A DNA stretch of 64,000 nt from positions 62,001 to 126,000 of the forward strand of contig DASYXI010000040.1 in the NCBI GenBank assembly GCA_035934995.1, written 5' to 3'. The DNA comes from REEB95 sp035934995 (GTDB lineage: Bacteria > Pseudomonadota > Alphaproteobacteria > ATCC43930 > CGMCC-115725). Below are positions 37,161 to 45,360 of the stretch, piece after piece; position 1 is the stretch's first letter, and every line of letters begins with the position of its first letter. A program made the translations under genes and the position numbers. The notes below the pieces were generated by a model. That model did no database searches. It saw nothing but the letters and a program-made list of their open reading frames with translations, and was not told where the DNA came from.

Positions 37161-38150
37161 ATGGCGCCCCCATCAGACCGAGCCTTCATCGCCGAATTCC
37201 GCGAAGAAATTGCGCGCCACGCCTCGTTGGTACTCGGGCGTTACGCCTACATCGATACGGTCCGAGTTCTACTACGACACCCTCTGGAACGCGGAGAGGC
37301 TAGCGCATTGCAAGAATTGCTTGGTAAACCGTTTGCCGGGTACCGAAGCGCTTGCCGCAGCCACCCACATGCAATTGTGCTTCAGCAGCCAAATCACGAA
37401 GTATTAGCCGCGATATCAGAATTCGAGCCGCGCCACATCGTCAGCCGTTGCGATGTGGCCATAGACCTTATCACCGCAACTCAGGACGACGCACGAGCGC
37501 TCAATGAATTTCTCGCGTTCCACGTCATCATGCCGTGGCGCGGTACTCGCTGCCGGCGCATCGTGAGAATAGCCACGTATTACGGCCCGCCGCACACGGG
37601 CCGCAACTTGGCGATCTATCCTGATCGCCCGTCGAAAGTCGATGGAAGGCCAGCGTGCCACGTTGAACTACGCCTCGACCGGGCCCGGACTTGCAAAACA
37701 CACGGGATCAACCGCCTCTCCGACGTTGACCACCTCGACCCGAACGCCTTGGTGGCCCGTAACATGCGCCTCGCGGTTTTGCCTCCGCAAAGGCTGCGGA
37801 GATTGCTCGATCGGATAACGTGCGAGCAGATGCGGAAGGGCCGATATGACCGAGCCACGACCGACGCCCTTGTCTGTAATTTTGTGGCCCGCGGATGCCT
37901 GCAGGACGAGACGTTCTGGCCGGGTGGCGATTGGTCTCGCACTACGCCGGTTCAGCTCTATATCGACCGTGTGAAATCGGCGACAGCGTGGTTCAAGACG
38001 AGAATCGACTTGCGCACGGCGGTCATTTCGTTCAGCGCTGCAGAACTTTGCGGCTGCTGTGCCACGAATGCGAAGCAACCATGTTTAAGCGGTACACACC
38101 CCGGTTATGTGCCCAACACCTTATTCCGCAAGCCACTTTTCAGGCCCTAA
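37161..38150 (+). CDS. Possible replication-initiator-like protein of the island
   Basis: 329 residues, start ATG at 37161 immediately after the AlpA gene. I do not recognise it firmly. S-R-C-D-V-A-I-D-L at about 115, a possible H-V-E-L-R-L-D-R segment near 190 and the position after int and AlpA suggest a rolling-circle Rep_trans-like initiator of integrative elements, but no clear catalytic Tyr motif was identified. The C-terminal stretch is Cys-containing (C-G-C-C). Treat the function as a guess. Confidence 0.45.
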   Translation: MAPPSDRAFIAEFREEIARHASLVLGRYAYIDTVRVLLRHPLERGEASALQELLGKPFAGYRSACRSHPHAIVLQQPNHEVLAAISEFEPRHIVSRCDVAIDLITATQDDARALNEFLAFHVIMPWRGTRCRRIVRIATYYGPPHTGRNLAIYPDRPSKVDGRPACHVELRLDRARTCKTHGINRLSDVDHLDPNALVARNMRLAVLPPQRLRRLLDRITCEQMRKGRYDRATTDALVCNFVARGCLQDETFWPGGDWSRTTPVQLYIDRVKSATAWFKTRIDLRTAVISFSAAELCGCCATNAKQPCLSGTHPGYVPNTLFRKPLFRP

Positions 38151-38658
38151 AACACTGCGTCGCCAACCCTGCTAGCTAGCGACCACGTGCCGTGCAATTG
38201 GCCCTGAGGCGCTCGCCCTAGGCGCGAGGAGGAACACGGCCGCTTAGCAATTGCCAGCGCTGTGACGATTTATGCTGAGACGCGAGAAGAATTCCGTATG
38301 GACGCGCAGGGCCGAGAGCAAATTCAGGCGCCGACGCCTGCGGACTTGCCGGGGCCTGGGCCCTCGGGGCCCTAGACACCGCCCAGAGGCCCACTGTAGG
38401 CCAGCGCCGTGCGCTAGCGCGGCCCGAAATGTGCGGCACGCGGCTTACCTGGCACGCGGCTTACCTGGGAGGACCGGGGATTCGAACTGCTTGTGACTTC
38501 AAAGGCGGGTCGCGCTGCGGCGCCATGTATTTAAGTCCGGCTTGTGAGACGACCCGTCGGGGCAAGCGTTATAGAGGCGGACTTACAGCAAATTTAAAAT
38601 CGCGCGGTGCTCCAGGTGACGAGCATGCTAACCTTCTCACGCGCACTGGGGAGGGGGA
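38151..38658. other. Non-coding stretch with a short tandem repeat
   Basis: About 500 bp without a convincing gene. It holds the 16-bp tandem duplication at 38435-38466 and a GC-rich palindromic patch near 38340-38380. AT content rises towards 38590-38640, just before the next gene, which may be its promoter. Confidence 0.5.
38435..38466. repeat. 16-bp perfect tandem duplication
   Basis: GGCACGCGGCTTACCT occurs twice without a gap (38435-38450, 38451-38466). Confidence 0.9.
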
Positions 38659-39135
38659 ATGGCGGTATCGGCTGAGAAGATCGTATGGGACTACGCATTA
38701 TTTCTGGAGCGTCGGTGGGGCACGGGTGATGGCGCCACGTTGTTCTACGACGAGTCCGTGTTGCCATATCTCAAACAAAAGATACTCGAATCCCTTGAAG
38801 CGGTAATTTCACGCGAGCCGCGCGATGATCGCGTGGAAATTCAAAAGGCAGTGGCCGTGTGCCTGGCAGATTATCAGAGCGGTGTCGGCCCTGAGCCGTT
38901 TGACGACTTTGGGTTAACTCCTTCTCAAACCGAGCGCATGCTGAAGTTGATGCAAGGAAGCGACGAGGAAATTAAGGCGGGGGCGGAGCTCATGGCGAAC
39001 GCGCCTTATCGCGACCGAGCTGAACGCCTTAAAAAGATTCGGGATGAGGAGGCGAAACTAATCGCGGCGCGTATTGAGGTGGCATCGAGGTTGCGCGAGA
39101 AGAGGCGACGGGGGCTTTTCGGGTTTTTGCGGTAA
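38659..39135 (+). CDS. Hypothetical soluble helical protein
   Basis: 158 residues, not recognised. It has a purine-rich ribosome site (GGGGAGGGGG) directly before the ATG. Composition suggests an all-alpha protein with a charged coiled coil at the end (A-E-R-L-K-K-I-R-D-E-E-A-K-L-I-A-A-R-I-E) and a basic tip K-R-R-R-G-L-F-G-F-L-R. No membrane segment or signal. It lies in the island between the Rep-like gene and the HNH gene. Confidence 0.65.
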   Translation: MAVSAEKIVWDYALFLERRWGTGDGATLFYDESVLPYLKQKILESLEAVISREPRDDRVEIQKAVAVCLADYQSGVGPEPFDDFGLTPSQTERMLKLMQGSDEEIKAGAELMANAPYRDRAERLKKIRDEEAKLIAARIEVASRLREKRRRGLFGFLR

Positions 39136-39166
39136 AAATTCTGGTCATTCCACCCAAGGGCCTCGG

Positions 39167-39652
39167 GTGCTCACCAAGGTATCGACGCTGGCGCTTGCGC
39201 TCTACTGGGCCAGTATCTCGCTCGCTGTGGCTCAAGCACCGATACGGCCTGACCCTTCGCGGACACCCGGCGCGATCAACCCGGACGTGACGCAAGCAAA
39301 CATTTACGAGACGATCTGCGTGCGCGGCTGGACACGAAGCGTTCGGCCACCCGAGGAGTACACCTACCGGTTGAAGCGCGAGCAACTTCGCGAGTGGAAC
39401 TACGCAGACCAACAGACACGCGACTACGAGGAGGATCACCTGATCCCACTTGAGCTAGGCGGCAATCCGACTTCGCCGCAGAACCTCTGGCCCGAGCCGT
39501 GGCACGGGCCTTGGAACGCCCGCGTCAAGGACGAGTTGGAGAATTACCTGAACGAACAGGTGTGCGCCGGTCGAATGTCGCTTGAAGAAGCGCAAAAGGA
39601 GATCGCAGGCGACTGGGTGGCAGCATACAGAAAGTACCTGGGGAACCGGTGA
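39167..39652 (+). CDS. Secreted HNH-nuclease-like protein
   Basis: 161 residues from the GTG at 39167. The N-terminus is a signal peptide (hydrophobic A-L-A-L-Y-W-A-S-I-S-L-A, cleavage after A-Q-A near 23). The mature part has E-D-H-L-I-P-L-E-L-G-G-N-P followed by N-L-W-P-E-P-W, the beta-beta-alpha-metal pattern of HNH enzymes with the catalytic His in D-H. Two Cys (in T-I-C-V and Q-V-C-A) may form a disulfide. A periplasmic or secreted nuclease is likely; no immunity gene is evident. Confidence 0.7.
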   Translation: MLTKVSTLALALYWASISLAVAQAPIRPDPSRTPGAINPDVTQANIYETICVRGWTRSVRPPEEYTYRLKREQLREWNYADQQTRDYEEDHLIPLELGGNPTSPQNLWPEPWHGPWNARVKDELENYLNEQVCAGRMSLEEAQKEIAGDWVAAYRKYLGNR

Positions 39653-39824
39653 TCTACACTTCAGGGCAAGTCAATTCCGGGACGGCAGCGGTAGAACACT
39701 GCACCGTGCAGGCGCAGCGACGGTCGGCAGCCGCGGCTTGCTTCCACGCCCGCCGCTGTACGGCCCCGGTTCCCGGTTGCCGCAGTGCAGCCAAGCAACG
39801 CCAAAACAGGCATTCGGTGCCAGT

Positions 39825-40430
39825 TCATTTAGGACCTGCCAAGCTGGCGCGGTGAGACGGGCCTAACGCTGAAGCACCGTAGAATACAAAAACCGCTCGC
39901 TCTACTAGTGTGGCAATGGCGGCGGCTAGGCTATCGCCGGCGTGCTGGGATACGATGAGCCCTTCGTCGCTCTGATTCACCCCCCAACGGTCAACCTGCT
40001 CGACAACCATGATGCCAAGGAAAGGCAAGACGGAATTGAGGTCTAAAGATTCGCGGGACCTCATTTTAATCAGGGTTCTCTGGTCAAGGGCGTTAGCGGG
40101 GTCGGCTTGGTCTATACAGGCCAGACCTATAGGTTCGCCTGCAGTTCGAATCGCTTCGCGGAGAAGTCGCCAAGCCTCGGGGGCGCGGTCTCTCCAACCG
40201 CCATGCCAGAGCATGATAATCGGCAAAGTATTAGACCGCGCGACGACCTTTGACATGTATTGCGGCTGCCCGCGAACGATTTCTCCGGGTCGGCCTCGAT
40301 CTATGTTGGATTGTCCGGGTGGCAGAACTGATAAATCACGCTCACCTTGATTCGCTGGCTTCCGACGCACGAGCCAAACCATGAGCGAAACAAGTCCCAA
40401 TAGGACTATGAGCGTGCCGAGATTGGTCAT
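39825..40430 (-). CDS. Hypothetical membrane-anchored protein
   Basis: 201 residues, not recognised. One N-terminal helix (about 3-21, L-G-T-L-I-V-L-L-G-L-V-S-L-M-V-W-L-V) with R-R-K behind it, so the rest is probably cytoplasmic. The middle (L-P-I-I-M-L-W-H-G-G-W-R-D-R-A-P-E-A-W) hints at a Rossmann-like fold. It is 62 bp downstream of the DUF4236 gene on the same strand and may be co-transcribed with it. Confidence 0.55.
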   Translation of the reverse strand: MTNLGTLIVLLGLVSLMVWLVRRKPANQGERDLSVLPPGQSNIDRGRPGEIVRGQPQYMSKVVARSNTLPIIMLWHGGWRDRAPEAWRLLREAIRTAGEPIGLACIDQADPANALDQRTLIKMRSRESLDLNSVLPFLGIMVVEQVDRWGVNQSDEGLIVSQHAGDSLAAAIATLVERAVFVFYGASALGPSHRASLAGPK

Positions 40431-40492
40431 TTGGAGCGCCGGGCTCCCTTATTTGGGCCAACTGTGGTCCGTTCAAGCGATGCGGTATGGCC

Positions 40493-40834
40493 TTAGGATA
40501 CTAACAGCAGGACCATCCCAACAACGACGCCGATCACAAAGGCCCAGAGGACTAATTTCCATCCTTGCGAAGGAGGAATATCTGCCTCAGAAGCCACTTC
40601 GGGCGCGCCGGGTTCTTGTGCAGGCGCCTCTATGCTTTCATCTCCCTGCCACGGTTTTGTTGGAGAACGCCAGCTTAGGCCCGTACCGGGCAGCCCCACT
40701 GTCTTGCGTGTGCCGCGCTTTGACAGATTGTACGTGAGGCCTCGGCCACCCAGTGAAGTCGATATTCCCGACTTAGATAGGTTCAGCCAAACGCCTGGGA
40801 TGATGCTAACGCGACGGCGAAATCGGAAGCCCAT
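40493..40834 (-). CDS. DUF4236 domain protein with C-terminal membrane helix
   Basis: 113 residues from ATG 40834 (M-G-F-R-F-R-R-R), the invariant start of DUF4236. The N-terminal ~55 residues are the domain (I-P-G-V-W-L-N-L-S-K-S-G-I-S-T-S-L-G, G-L-P-G-T-G-L-S-W). An acidic linker and one membrane helix (about 92-112) follow. Function unknown; frequent in mobile DNA and phage-like contexts. Confidence 0.85.
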   Translation of the reverse strand: MGFRFRRRVSIIPGVWLNLSKSGISTSLGGRGLTYNLSKRGTRKTVGLPGTGLSWRSPTKPWQGDESIEAPAQEPGAPEVASEADIPPSQGWKLVLWAFVIGVVVGMVLLLVS

Positions 40835-41110
40835 CACCACCCCCACCAATGATGACTAAGCGTGCTGATCATAATGCGACTCGGCTAGCGCTGCCACAAG
40901 AACTGCGGGGTTTTGCCACCACGGCAATTAGGCTCAATTGAGAGTATGGGCGCTGTAGCGGCGATCCATGCCGGCGGCCCCAGCAGTAGCGCGATGATGA
41001 TTTTGAAAAAGAATCAACGTTCGGCGGGCTCACCAGTGATTGCCCAAAAGGGGATGCGCTGGGGCGTGGTCGGCGAACGGATAAACCCGCGCCCGGATCA
41101 AGGTGCTGCC

Positions 41111-41353
41111 TTAGTCCGATTTGCGTTTACGGCGAGGCGTTCCGACAACGAGCCGGCCATTCTCAAAGCGCTGACTCTCCGCCTCCTGCTTGGTGGCTGG
41201 GGCACCAAACATGCCGCGTTTGAATGCGTTCTCGCCGGCGTAGGGCAGCCACTTCTGTTGCTCCGGATCCCAAACCTGCTCAACCGACACAACATCCGCA
41301 GGCCCGCGAAAATATGCACCGTCATACTCGCAGTATTTCCAACGACGTGCCAA
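41111..41353 (-). CDS. Small hypothetical basic protein
   Basis: 80 residues from a TTG at 41353 with a strong GGGAGGG eight bases upstream, which is the main reason to believe it. Sequence: W-K-Y-C-E-Y-D-G-A-Y-F-R-G-P, then V-W-D-P-E-Q-Q-K-W-L-P-Y and a basic end R-R-K-R-K-S-D. Not recognised. Last gene before the 41.8-kb att repeat. Confidence 0.5.
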   Translation of the reverse strand: MARRWKYCEYDGAYFRGPADVVSVEQVWDPEQQKWLPYAGENAFKRGMFGAPATKQEAESQRFENGRLVVGTPRRKRKSD

Positions 41354-41627
41354 CGGTTCGCCCTCCCATCTGTGATCCGATGCCGTCTACTAATTTTAAG
41401 CTGTCCCCCAATACAATTAGGGGCGGTGGACCTCAAAGCAACGAGCCGACGGGATTGTTTTTGCTACGCCGAGCCCGCGTTTTTGACTCCGGGCGGCTGA
41501 CCGCCGCCAACTACCGCCCCGACTTAGCTCCGCCGAGCGCGGGGCGTTTTCTTGCGCCCGTCAGAACCGCAAGCAAAAAGGGACTTAGCGGCGCTTTGCA
41601 AATTGGCAACGTGCTTCAAACGTCTCG

Positions 41628-41690
41628 TGGTGCTGACGTGCGGATTCGAACCGCAGACATACTGATTACGAAACATTTGCCCGCTACCAA
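41628..41690 (-). repeat. Degraded 3' half of a tRNA-Thr(CGT)
   Basis: On the minus strand: anticodon loop TTTCGTAA, a T-arm with TTCGAAT and a CCA end (plus-strand TGGT at 41628-41631). It matches the 3' half of the tRNA-Thr-like gene at 45903-45977, in the same orientation. The 5' acceptor strand is gone. Most simply an attachment-site scar of an element that used tRNA-Thr. Confidence 0.75.
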
Positions 41691-41753
41691 CAACAAACAA
41701 ATCTTGCGCGGGTTTGGAGAGATCAACTGTCGGCCATCGTCCACCCAAATCAA

Positions 41754-41790
41754 GCCGCCACTCGGGGAAAGGGTCGGGGAAACGCAAAAT
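41754..41790 (+). repeat. Conserved motif (copy 2) near the internal att core
   Basis: ATCAAGCCG...CTCGGGGAAA...TCGGGGAAA. Translated in frame it resembles residues just before the integrase start at 35.58 kb (I-K-P-x-L-G-E-x-x-G-E), so it may be a vestige of an integrase 5' end. Confidence 0.55.
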
Positions 41791-41843
41791 CGACATTCGC
41801 CAAACATTTGAATCCTAAATCAGAATGCGCCCGAAACGGCGGA

Positions 41844-41856
41844 CACTCCCTCCGCC
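41844..41856 (+). repeat. att core repeat of tRNA-Ser 3' end
   Basis: CACTCCCTCCGCC, identical to 35419-35431 in tRNA-Ser(GGA), same orientation. Preceded by AAACGGCGGA, also found before the related core at 59144. Confidence 0.75.
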
Positions 41857-41873
41857 TAAGTGGCTTCCGAATG

Positions 41874-42473
41874 TCACGCCGGCACGTGCTGCGCATCGTT
41901 GATGCGTAGGACGCGGATCCGGCCATTCTCGATTACGATTTCATTCAGCGTGCACGGCTGCTGCTCGAGCCGCCAATACGCCGATAGGGGCATATCGAGG
42001 CATTGCAGTAGCAACGCGCGGTTGACGCTCAGGTGGCCCACAAGTACGACCGTGTCGCGCGCGTGTTGCTCCTCGACCAAGCGAATGGCGCCGGCCGTGC
42101 GCGCGAGCAGTTCAGCGAGCGTTTCGTCGCCCGGAAAGCGCACGAGCTGAGGTGTTGCAAACCAGCACGCGAACATCAACGGCTCAGCACTGCGCATTTC
42201 GTCGAGCGTGCGCCATTCCCAGGCGCCGTTGTTAATGTCGTTGAGCGCATCGATCGGCCGGGCAGCGACACCGCAGGCCTCGGCAATCGCGGCGGCAGTT
42301 TCAGCGCAGCGGCCCATCGGGCTGGTATAAATCGCCGCCGGCTTCCACGTCGCGGCGATGCGTGCCGCGACTGCCTGCGCTTGTGCCCTGCCGATCTCGG
42401 TCAGCGAGGTTACGCGGCGGCCACGTGTGATGTCTCCGGCGTGGCCGTGGCACGTCAGCACGATTGTGACCAT
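41874..42473 (-). CDS. Histidine-phosphatase-family protein with CHG instead of RHG
   Basis: 199 residues from ATG 42473. The phosphoglycerate-mutase-like fold is clear: T-S-P-M-G-R-C-A-E-T-A near 50, E-W-R-T-L near 95, and V-G-H-L-S-V-N-R near 150. But the N-terminal R-H-G reads T-C-H-G (C8-H9-G10): the phosphate-binding Arg is Cys. H9 and the second His remain. Activity may be altered. Substrate unknown. Confidence 0.8.
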   Translation of the reverse strand: MVTIVLTCHGHAGDITRGRRVTSLTEIGRAQAQAVAARIAATWKPAAIYTSPMGRCAETAAAIAEACGVAARPIDALNDINNGAWEWRTLDEMRSAEPLMFACWFATPQLVRFPGDETLAELLARTAGAIRLVEEQHARDTVVLVGHLSVNRALLLQCLDMPLSAYWRLEQQPCTLNEIVIENGRIRVLRINDAQHVPA

Positions 42474-42547
42474 CGTGCTCTCATAGCCGAGGCCACCGTC
42501 GCATGCCAATCACGCTGACGTTACACCACACCCGCGTATTTATCCTG

Positions 42548-42572
42548 GCTGCGCGCGCGCCCAGCGCGCAGC
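42548..42572. terminator. GC-rich stem-loop
   Basis: Perfect 9-bp stem GCTGCGCGC / GCGCGCAGC with a 7-base loop, between the two minus-strand genes ending at 42758 and starting at 42473. No T-run. May attenuate or protect transcripts. Confidence 0.4.
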
Positions 42573-42757
42573 GCTAACAATAGATTGCGCAGCGGCGCGG
42601 TAGTGCCGTTGGTTAACGTTGGTAAATCACACGCTCGCCACGTTGACCCCTTTTGCCTGTACTGCGATGAGGCGAGTTCCCAAAAAGAGAGCTCGCGCGA
42701 GGCGGGGTAATGAACACAAGAAAATTTGATCGGTCGGCATTACGTGCGGCCTCGACC

Positions 42758-43012
42758 CTAAATTGATTCCAGCTCTATTCGCTCGGGATTGAACAGCGCC
42801 AACGACGCCGCGTACACGTCGCGCTCGTCGGTCCGGATTCGTGCAATCTCGTTGGCGACGCGGTGCCATATGCTTGCCGCAGCAAGTTCGCCCTGAGCTT
42901 GCAGTCCAAGAGCGCGCTGCGTCGCGTGGATCGCAGCATTTTTGCCGCGTCGCCTGATCATCAGCAGTGCCGCTTCTCGGATCTCAGATCCTCGAGGCAT
43001 CGAGAACCCCAT
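42758..43012 (-). CDS. Small repeated-family protein, copy B (intact)
   Basis: 84 residues from ATG 43012; an upstream ATG at 43081 would add 23. Same family as 35032-35280: E-I-R-E-A-A-L-L-M-I-R-R-R-G, then A-A-I-H-A-T-Q-R-A, and I-W-H-R-V-A-N-E-I-A-R-I-R. Closest in pattern to copy A. No recognised function. Confidence 0.7.
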   Translation of the reverse strand: MGFSMPRGSEIREAALLMIRRRGKNAAIHATQRALGLQAQGELAAASIWHRVANEIARIRTDERDVYAASLALFNPERIELESI

Positions 43013-43689
43013 TTGGTCGCCCGAACGAGGGTGCACATAAGAAATTTCTACAACCTTAAAATTGGAACCGCTTCCGTTCACGCCGCTGTGTGCGGCCAGA
43101 CAAAATGCATTTGTTGCATACCAGAGCAGTCGGACGCTGACAAAAAGCGAACGATGAATGCTCCCGCGTGCGGCCTAGAGCCGCGGTCGGCAGTTTTGCT
43201 CGGCAAAGCCCGGTCGAGTGAAAGCATTCTCCTGAAAATCTCCGGCGCCTGCAATGGGCTCAATCGAGTGGGCCGGTCGGGGTGTAGACGGTTATTTCGC
43301 ACCCCCTGCAAGAAATGCGTTTAGCCTACGTATGACGCCCGCGTCGATCTCGCGCCAGTGTGCGAGTTGCGACTCGTGGAACGTGTAGAGAAATCTAATC
43401 TGATCCGCGATAGTTCGTCGGGCAGAGCCCTCGTCGAACCCGACCGTCTTCCTGGTACACCAGCCAGGAACGTCCCAAATTCTGACTTTCCATAGCGATT
43501 CCGAACCGATACTCGCCGAAGAAAAAGGGCCTGCCGTTCCGGCCAAATGCGGTTCTCAAATGCACGGGTCGAAATCGCTGGCACTCAGGTGCGGTCGTCG
43601 ACAAGCCTTGCTGCAGAACCAAAATGCCCTGTGCAGTCACCTGCGCAACTGCTAAAATTTACTTCCGCCCGATACAAGGAGGTTCCGAC
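43013..43689. other. Sparse region with a possible frameshifted gene
   Basis: Minus-strand frames at 43640-43395 (G-R-P-F-F-F-G-E-Y-R-F-G-I-A, S-W-L-V-Y-Q-E-D-G-R-V-R-R) and 43546-43292 (A-D-Q-I-R-F-L-Y-T-F-H-E-S-Q-L-A-H-W, I-R-R-L-N-A-F-L-A-G-G) each look protein-like over part of their length and overlap near 43,430. They could be two pieces of one gene split by a frameshift. Not confirmed. The rest is the upstream region of the plus-strand gene at 43690. Confidence 0.3.
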
Positions 43690-44202
43690 ATGATCGAGAA
43701 TCAGATTAGTGAAGGGGGACCTCAAACTCAAAACTTGCCGACGAACTCCATCTCATACTTGTCGGAATCTGCGTTGGGCGCCGGATTGACTGCCGATGAG
43801 TTGAACGCGCTTGCCAACAAAATAGAGTTGCGCAAGCTGTCTAAGAACGAGGTCCTCATCTCTGAAGGGGCTGAAGACAGCCATTTGTACGCGGTTGCGC
43901 AAGGGGAATTGGGCATTTCGCGAGAAGACCACCGCGGCGGAGTGAATTTCGGCACGTTAAAAGCCGGGATGATTTTCGGCGAGCTCGCTTTCCTCGTTGG
44001 GCTGAAACGCACAGCGACTGTCAAAGCAGAAACCGATGATGCATGTGTTATTGCGCTGCGGCGTGAACAGCTAGAATCAATGCTATCAGAGCACCCGCAA
44101 GTGGTTTACAAAGTAATGTGTTCGATCGTCCGGTCAGCATACCGGACTGTCAATAATATGGACGGGGCCTACTCCGATCTCATCCATTATGTCCACAGTT
44201 AG
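43690..44202 (+). CDS. Stand-alone cyclic nucleotide-binding domain protein
   Basis: 170 residues; ATG 43690 with AAGGAGG seven bases before it. A single CNB/CAP-like beta-roll (about 30-150) with the phosphate-binding cassette F-G-E-L-A (96-100) and R-T-A (107-109) intact, so cAMP or cGMP binding is plausible. There is no HTH behind it, so it is not a CRP-type repressor or activator; it may be a regulatory subunit for a partner not encoded beside it. Confidence 0.82.
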   Translation: MIENQISEGGPQTQNLPTNSISYLSESALGAGLTADELNALANKIELRKLSKNEVLISEGAEDSHLYAVAQGELGISREDHRGGVNFGTLKAGMIFGELAFLVGLKRTATVKAETDDACVIALRREQLESMLSEHPQVVYKVMCSIVRSAYRTVNNMDGAYSDLIHYVHS

Positions 44203-44392
44203 AAACAGCCAACTGTCTCAGGGCGTGTTTCGATCGGCCCCTTGCCGCGGCAGAACTCGGAATCTGTTTCCTGCAAACTAGTTTCCCGGTATTAATCTGC
44301 CGTCAGACTGTAATTACCTGTCGCCCACTTGCCTTGGTAGACTGCGCTTCTCGCATGCGATAGCAGTCAGACCTTCGGGCAGATCAGAGACG

Positions 44393-44420
44393 AGAGGCTC
44401 CTGCGCGGCTAGGAGCCTCT
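44393..44420. terminator. Perfect 10-bp inverted repeat
   Basis: AGAGGCTCCT / AGGAGCCTCT with an 8-base loop, about 190 bp after the CNB gene and 75 bp before the next start. No T-run; may be a terminator or an operator for the gene at 44496. Confidence 0.45.
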
Positions 44421-44495
44421 GCCGGCCGTTGATTGATAGAAGCACTTGCGACGCGCGTGGTGTATCGTAGGGATCGGACGCCGGTGGAGGTCCCT

Positions 44496-44906
44496 ATGAA
44501 ATTGACCGGTCCCATCATAGTTGCGGCCATTACTTCGATACTCGTTGGTGTCAGCCCCGCCCTCGCAGGAAATGGTGGTGGCAGCTGGCACGTCGGAGGC
44601 GGTGGTGACTGGCACGGCGGCTGCTGCTGGCACGGCGGCTGGCACGGCGGTTGGGGCGTCTCTCTCGGGTTTGGCCCCTGGTGGGGGTATCCTTACGGCT
44701 ATTACCCGTACCCATATGCGTACGCTCCTTATCCATATACCTCCGCTCCGCCGTACCCCTACGCGTCGTACCCTGTAACTTCCGCAGCGCCGCCGGTACC
44801 CGCGAATGTCTGGTATTACTGCCGATCAAAGAAGGGATATTATCCGTACGTCTCGTCTTGTTCTGAGGCGTGGCAGCAAGTCCCGGCGCGGCCTCCGAAT
44901 AGATAA
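44496..44906 (+). CDS. Exported Gly/His/Tyr/Pro-rich protein
   Basis: 136 residues; ATG 44496 with GGAGG five bases upstream. A signal peptide ends at A-L-A-G near 25. Then come W-H-G-G repeats, a P-Y-P-Y-A/T-rich segment and a C-terminal W-Y-Y-C-R-S-K-K-G-Y-Y-P-Y-V-S-S-C box. This W-Y-Y-C...Y-P-Y-V...C ending is common to small envelope proteins of Proteobacteria whose role is unknown to me. The His-rich part might bind metal; that is a guess. Confidence 0.78.
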   Translation: MKLTGPIIVAAITSILVGVSPALAGNGGGSWHVGGGGDWHGGCCWHGGWHGGWGVSLGFGPWWGYPYGYYPYPYAYAPYPYTSAPPYPYASYPVTSAAPPVPANVWYYCRSKKGYYPYVSSCSEAWQQVPARPPNR

Positions 44907-45360
44907 CAGCTGCTGCTTCGCTCGGATGGTCACGGTGTCCTGACCCGTGTGGGTCCTCAAAAACGACGCTGTCGTGCTCAATGCGGTCAACCCCTCGGGC
45001 ACATCATTGACGATATAGGCTCCGGCGCGGGAACATGACTGAAGGTTATTTGCGGGGCATGGCGCGAACGCAATACCGCTTATGAGCGGACCTACCTTTC
45101 CGAGGACATTTTGTCGCGAGTCCCCCGGTGACAGGTGGTGCGCCAAGCCCGACCGCGAGGCAAAAAGTCATCGAACACTCGGCTGAGTTGCTCGGCTCAA
45201 GAAACACGAGCATACTTTTGTGAGCCGGCAAATACCGGCCCTCAATTCCGTGTTGGTGACGACACATGCTTGGTTCGGCTCACGTGAGCCGCAGTCAAAT
45301 GGCGCGGGAGTGCCATTTCGAATCGCACATTTAAATCGATCACAATACAAGGGGGAAGCC
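44907..45360. other. Intergenic stretch, nothing recognised
   Basis: About 450 bp. I see no credible gene, RNA or repeat. Short palindromic piece around 45,275 (GGCTCACGTGAGCC, 14 bases, perfect) lies 75 bp before the next start and could be an operator. Confidence 0.4.
45275..45288. promoter_or_regulatory. Perfect 14-bp palindrome upstream of the 45361 gene
   Basis: GGCTCACGTGAGCC is self-complementary and lies about 73 bp upstream of the ATG at 45361. It contains CACGTG at the centre. A regulator-binding site is possible, but nothing else supports it. Confidence 0.35.

Larger units (their letters stand above)
35419..41856 (+). mobile_element. Integrative element at tRNA-Ser (about 6.4 kb)
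   Basis: Bounded by identical 13-bp direct repeats CACTCCCTCCGCC: the tRNA-Ser 3' end (35419-35431) and 41844-41856. Inside are a tyrosine integrase next to the tRNA, an AlpA-type HTH gene, a possible Rep-like gene and several orphan genes. This is the layout of a small genomic island or satellite. No conjugation or phage structural gene is seen, so it would depend on a helper. The boundaries are my inference from the repeat. Confidence 0.65.

Noticed and set aside
38466..38500. Possible tRNA 3' fragment (GGGGATTCGAAC on plus strand)
   Set aside because: A T-arm-like string is present but no paired stem or acceptor end could be assembled. Not enough to call.
43292..43640. One intact minus-strand gene upstream of the CNB gene
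   Set aside because: Two overlapping partial frames look protein-like but neither is convincing alone. Listed only as a possible frameshifted gene.
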